From an uncultured Zetaproteobacteria bacterium (GTDB lineage Bacteria > Pseudomonadota > Zetaproteobacteria > Mariprofundales > Mariprofundaceae): a stretch of 6,869 bases of DNA. The position numbers and the translations under genes were made by a program. Each line of letters opens with the position of its first letter. Position 1 is the first letter of the stretch. Where the stretch lies: assembly GCA_913056285.1 (NCBI GenBank), contig CAJXNE010000112.1, positions 1 through 6,869 on the forward strand, written 5' to 3'. Of this stretch, positions 6,731 through 6,869 are shown piece after piece. The notes under the pieces are model-generated. The model was given only the letters and a program-made list of their open reading frames with translations. It searched no databases and was not told the DNA's origin.

Positions 6731-6869
6731 ATGATAAAACGTGATGGAGCAAAACGCGTGGTGGTGATCGGCGGTGGCCTTATCGGCTGTTTGACGGCGC
6801 TGTATTTACATCGGCTCGGTGCGCACCCGGTCATTTTGGAAAAGGGTGATATCGGGCGCGAATCTTCGT
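6731..6869 (+). CDS. FAD-dependent oxidoreductase (DAO family, glycine-oxidase ThiO-like), 5' part
   Basis: Only the first 46 residues are in the window; the gene runs off the right edge. The dinucleotide-binding motif VVVIGGGLIG (10-19) is followed by a helix and the acidic strand end VILEKGD with Glu37, which would bind the ribose of FAD. The segment GDIGRESS (39-46) resembles the GxxGREASWAG stretch of glycine oxidase ThiO, which makes iminoacetate for thiazole synthesis; other DAO-family amine or amino-acid oxidases fit too. The ATG has AGGGAG at 6715-6720, ten bases upstream. It is divergent from hpnC. I considered the pathway flavoprotein HpnE, but its N terminus normally reads more like GxGxAGLAAA with a later GGR motif, which is not seen. 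Confidence 0.72.
   Translation, partial: MIKRDGAKRVVVIGGGLIGCLTALYLHRLGAHPVILEKGDIGRESS

Noticed and set aside
6634..6834. Upstream extension of the hpnC reading frame
   Set aside because: Most of it covers the intergenic gap and the FAD-binding start of the divergent gene; the residues have no family similarity. Only the short extension to the ATG at 6657 remains possible.

Overview
The window is ordinary, compact proteobacterial chromosome. It holds six protein genes plus the first 46 codons of a seventh, and almost no non-coding space. The organism is Gram-negative: it has an lptG lipopolysaccharide-export gene and the bacterial HpnC/HpnD route to squalene, which usually feeds hopanoid synthesis. 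Protein style (TruA, SuhB, LptG) and mixed base composition fit a gamma-, beta- or zeta-type proteobacterium. I cannot place it more closely. I see no transposase, phage gene, tRNA, rRNA, CRISPR array or other sign of a mobile or accessory region.

Layout, left to right. (1) The 3' part of truA (tRNA pseudouridine synthase) runs forward off the left edge. (2) A hybrid sensor histidine kinase (six membrane helices, PAS-like, HisKA, HATPase_c, receiver) lies on the reverse strand. Its stop codon and the truA stop share the four bases TTAA. (3) A 204-bp divergent intergenic region carries an extended -10 promoter for the next gene, two short dyad symmetries and a small leader hairpin. (4) A suhB-type inositol-monophosphatase-family gene runs forward. 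(5) A perfect 10+1+10 inverted repeat contains the stop codons of both suhB and the convergent lptG and probably acts as a shared terminator. (6) A reverse-strand block reads, in transcription order, hpnC, hpnD, lptG. hpnC and hpnD overlap by 11 nt. (7) The start of a divergent FAD-dependent oxidoreductase of the DAO/glycine-oxidase (ThiO-like) type runs off the right edge.

How the genes work together. HpnD should make presqualene diphosphate from two farnesyl diphosphates, and HpnC should turn it into hydroxysqualene. The third enzyme, the flavoprotein HpnE, is not in the window. LptG is an inner-membrane subunit of the LPS exporter, so the reverse block joins hopanoid-precursor synthesis with outer-membrane assembly. 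LptG's usual partner lptF is not beside it. The hybrid kinase has no response-regulator or Hpt gene next to it here and looks like an orphan.

I found no convincing undescribed system. The items most worth a second look are the gene order hpnC-hpnD-lptG without hpnE or lptF, the orphan six-helix hybrid kinase with a non-classical H-box, and the unusually tight convergent gene ends.
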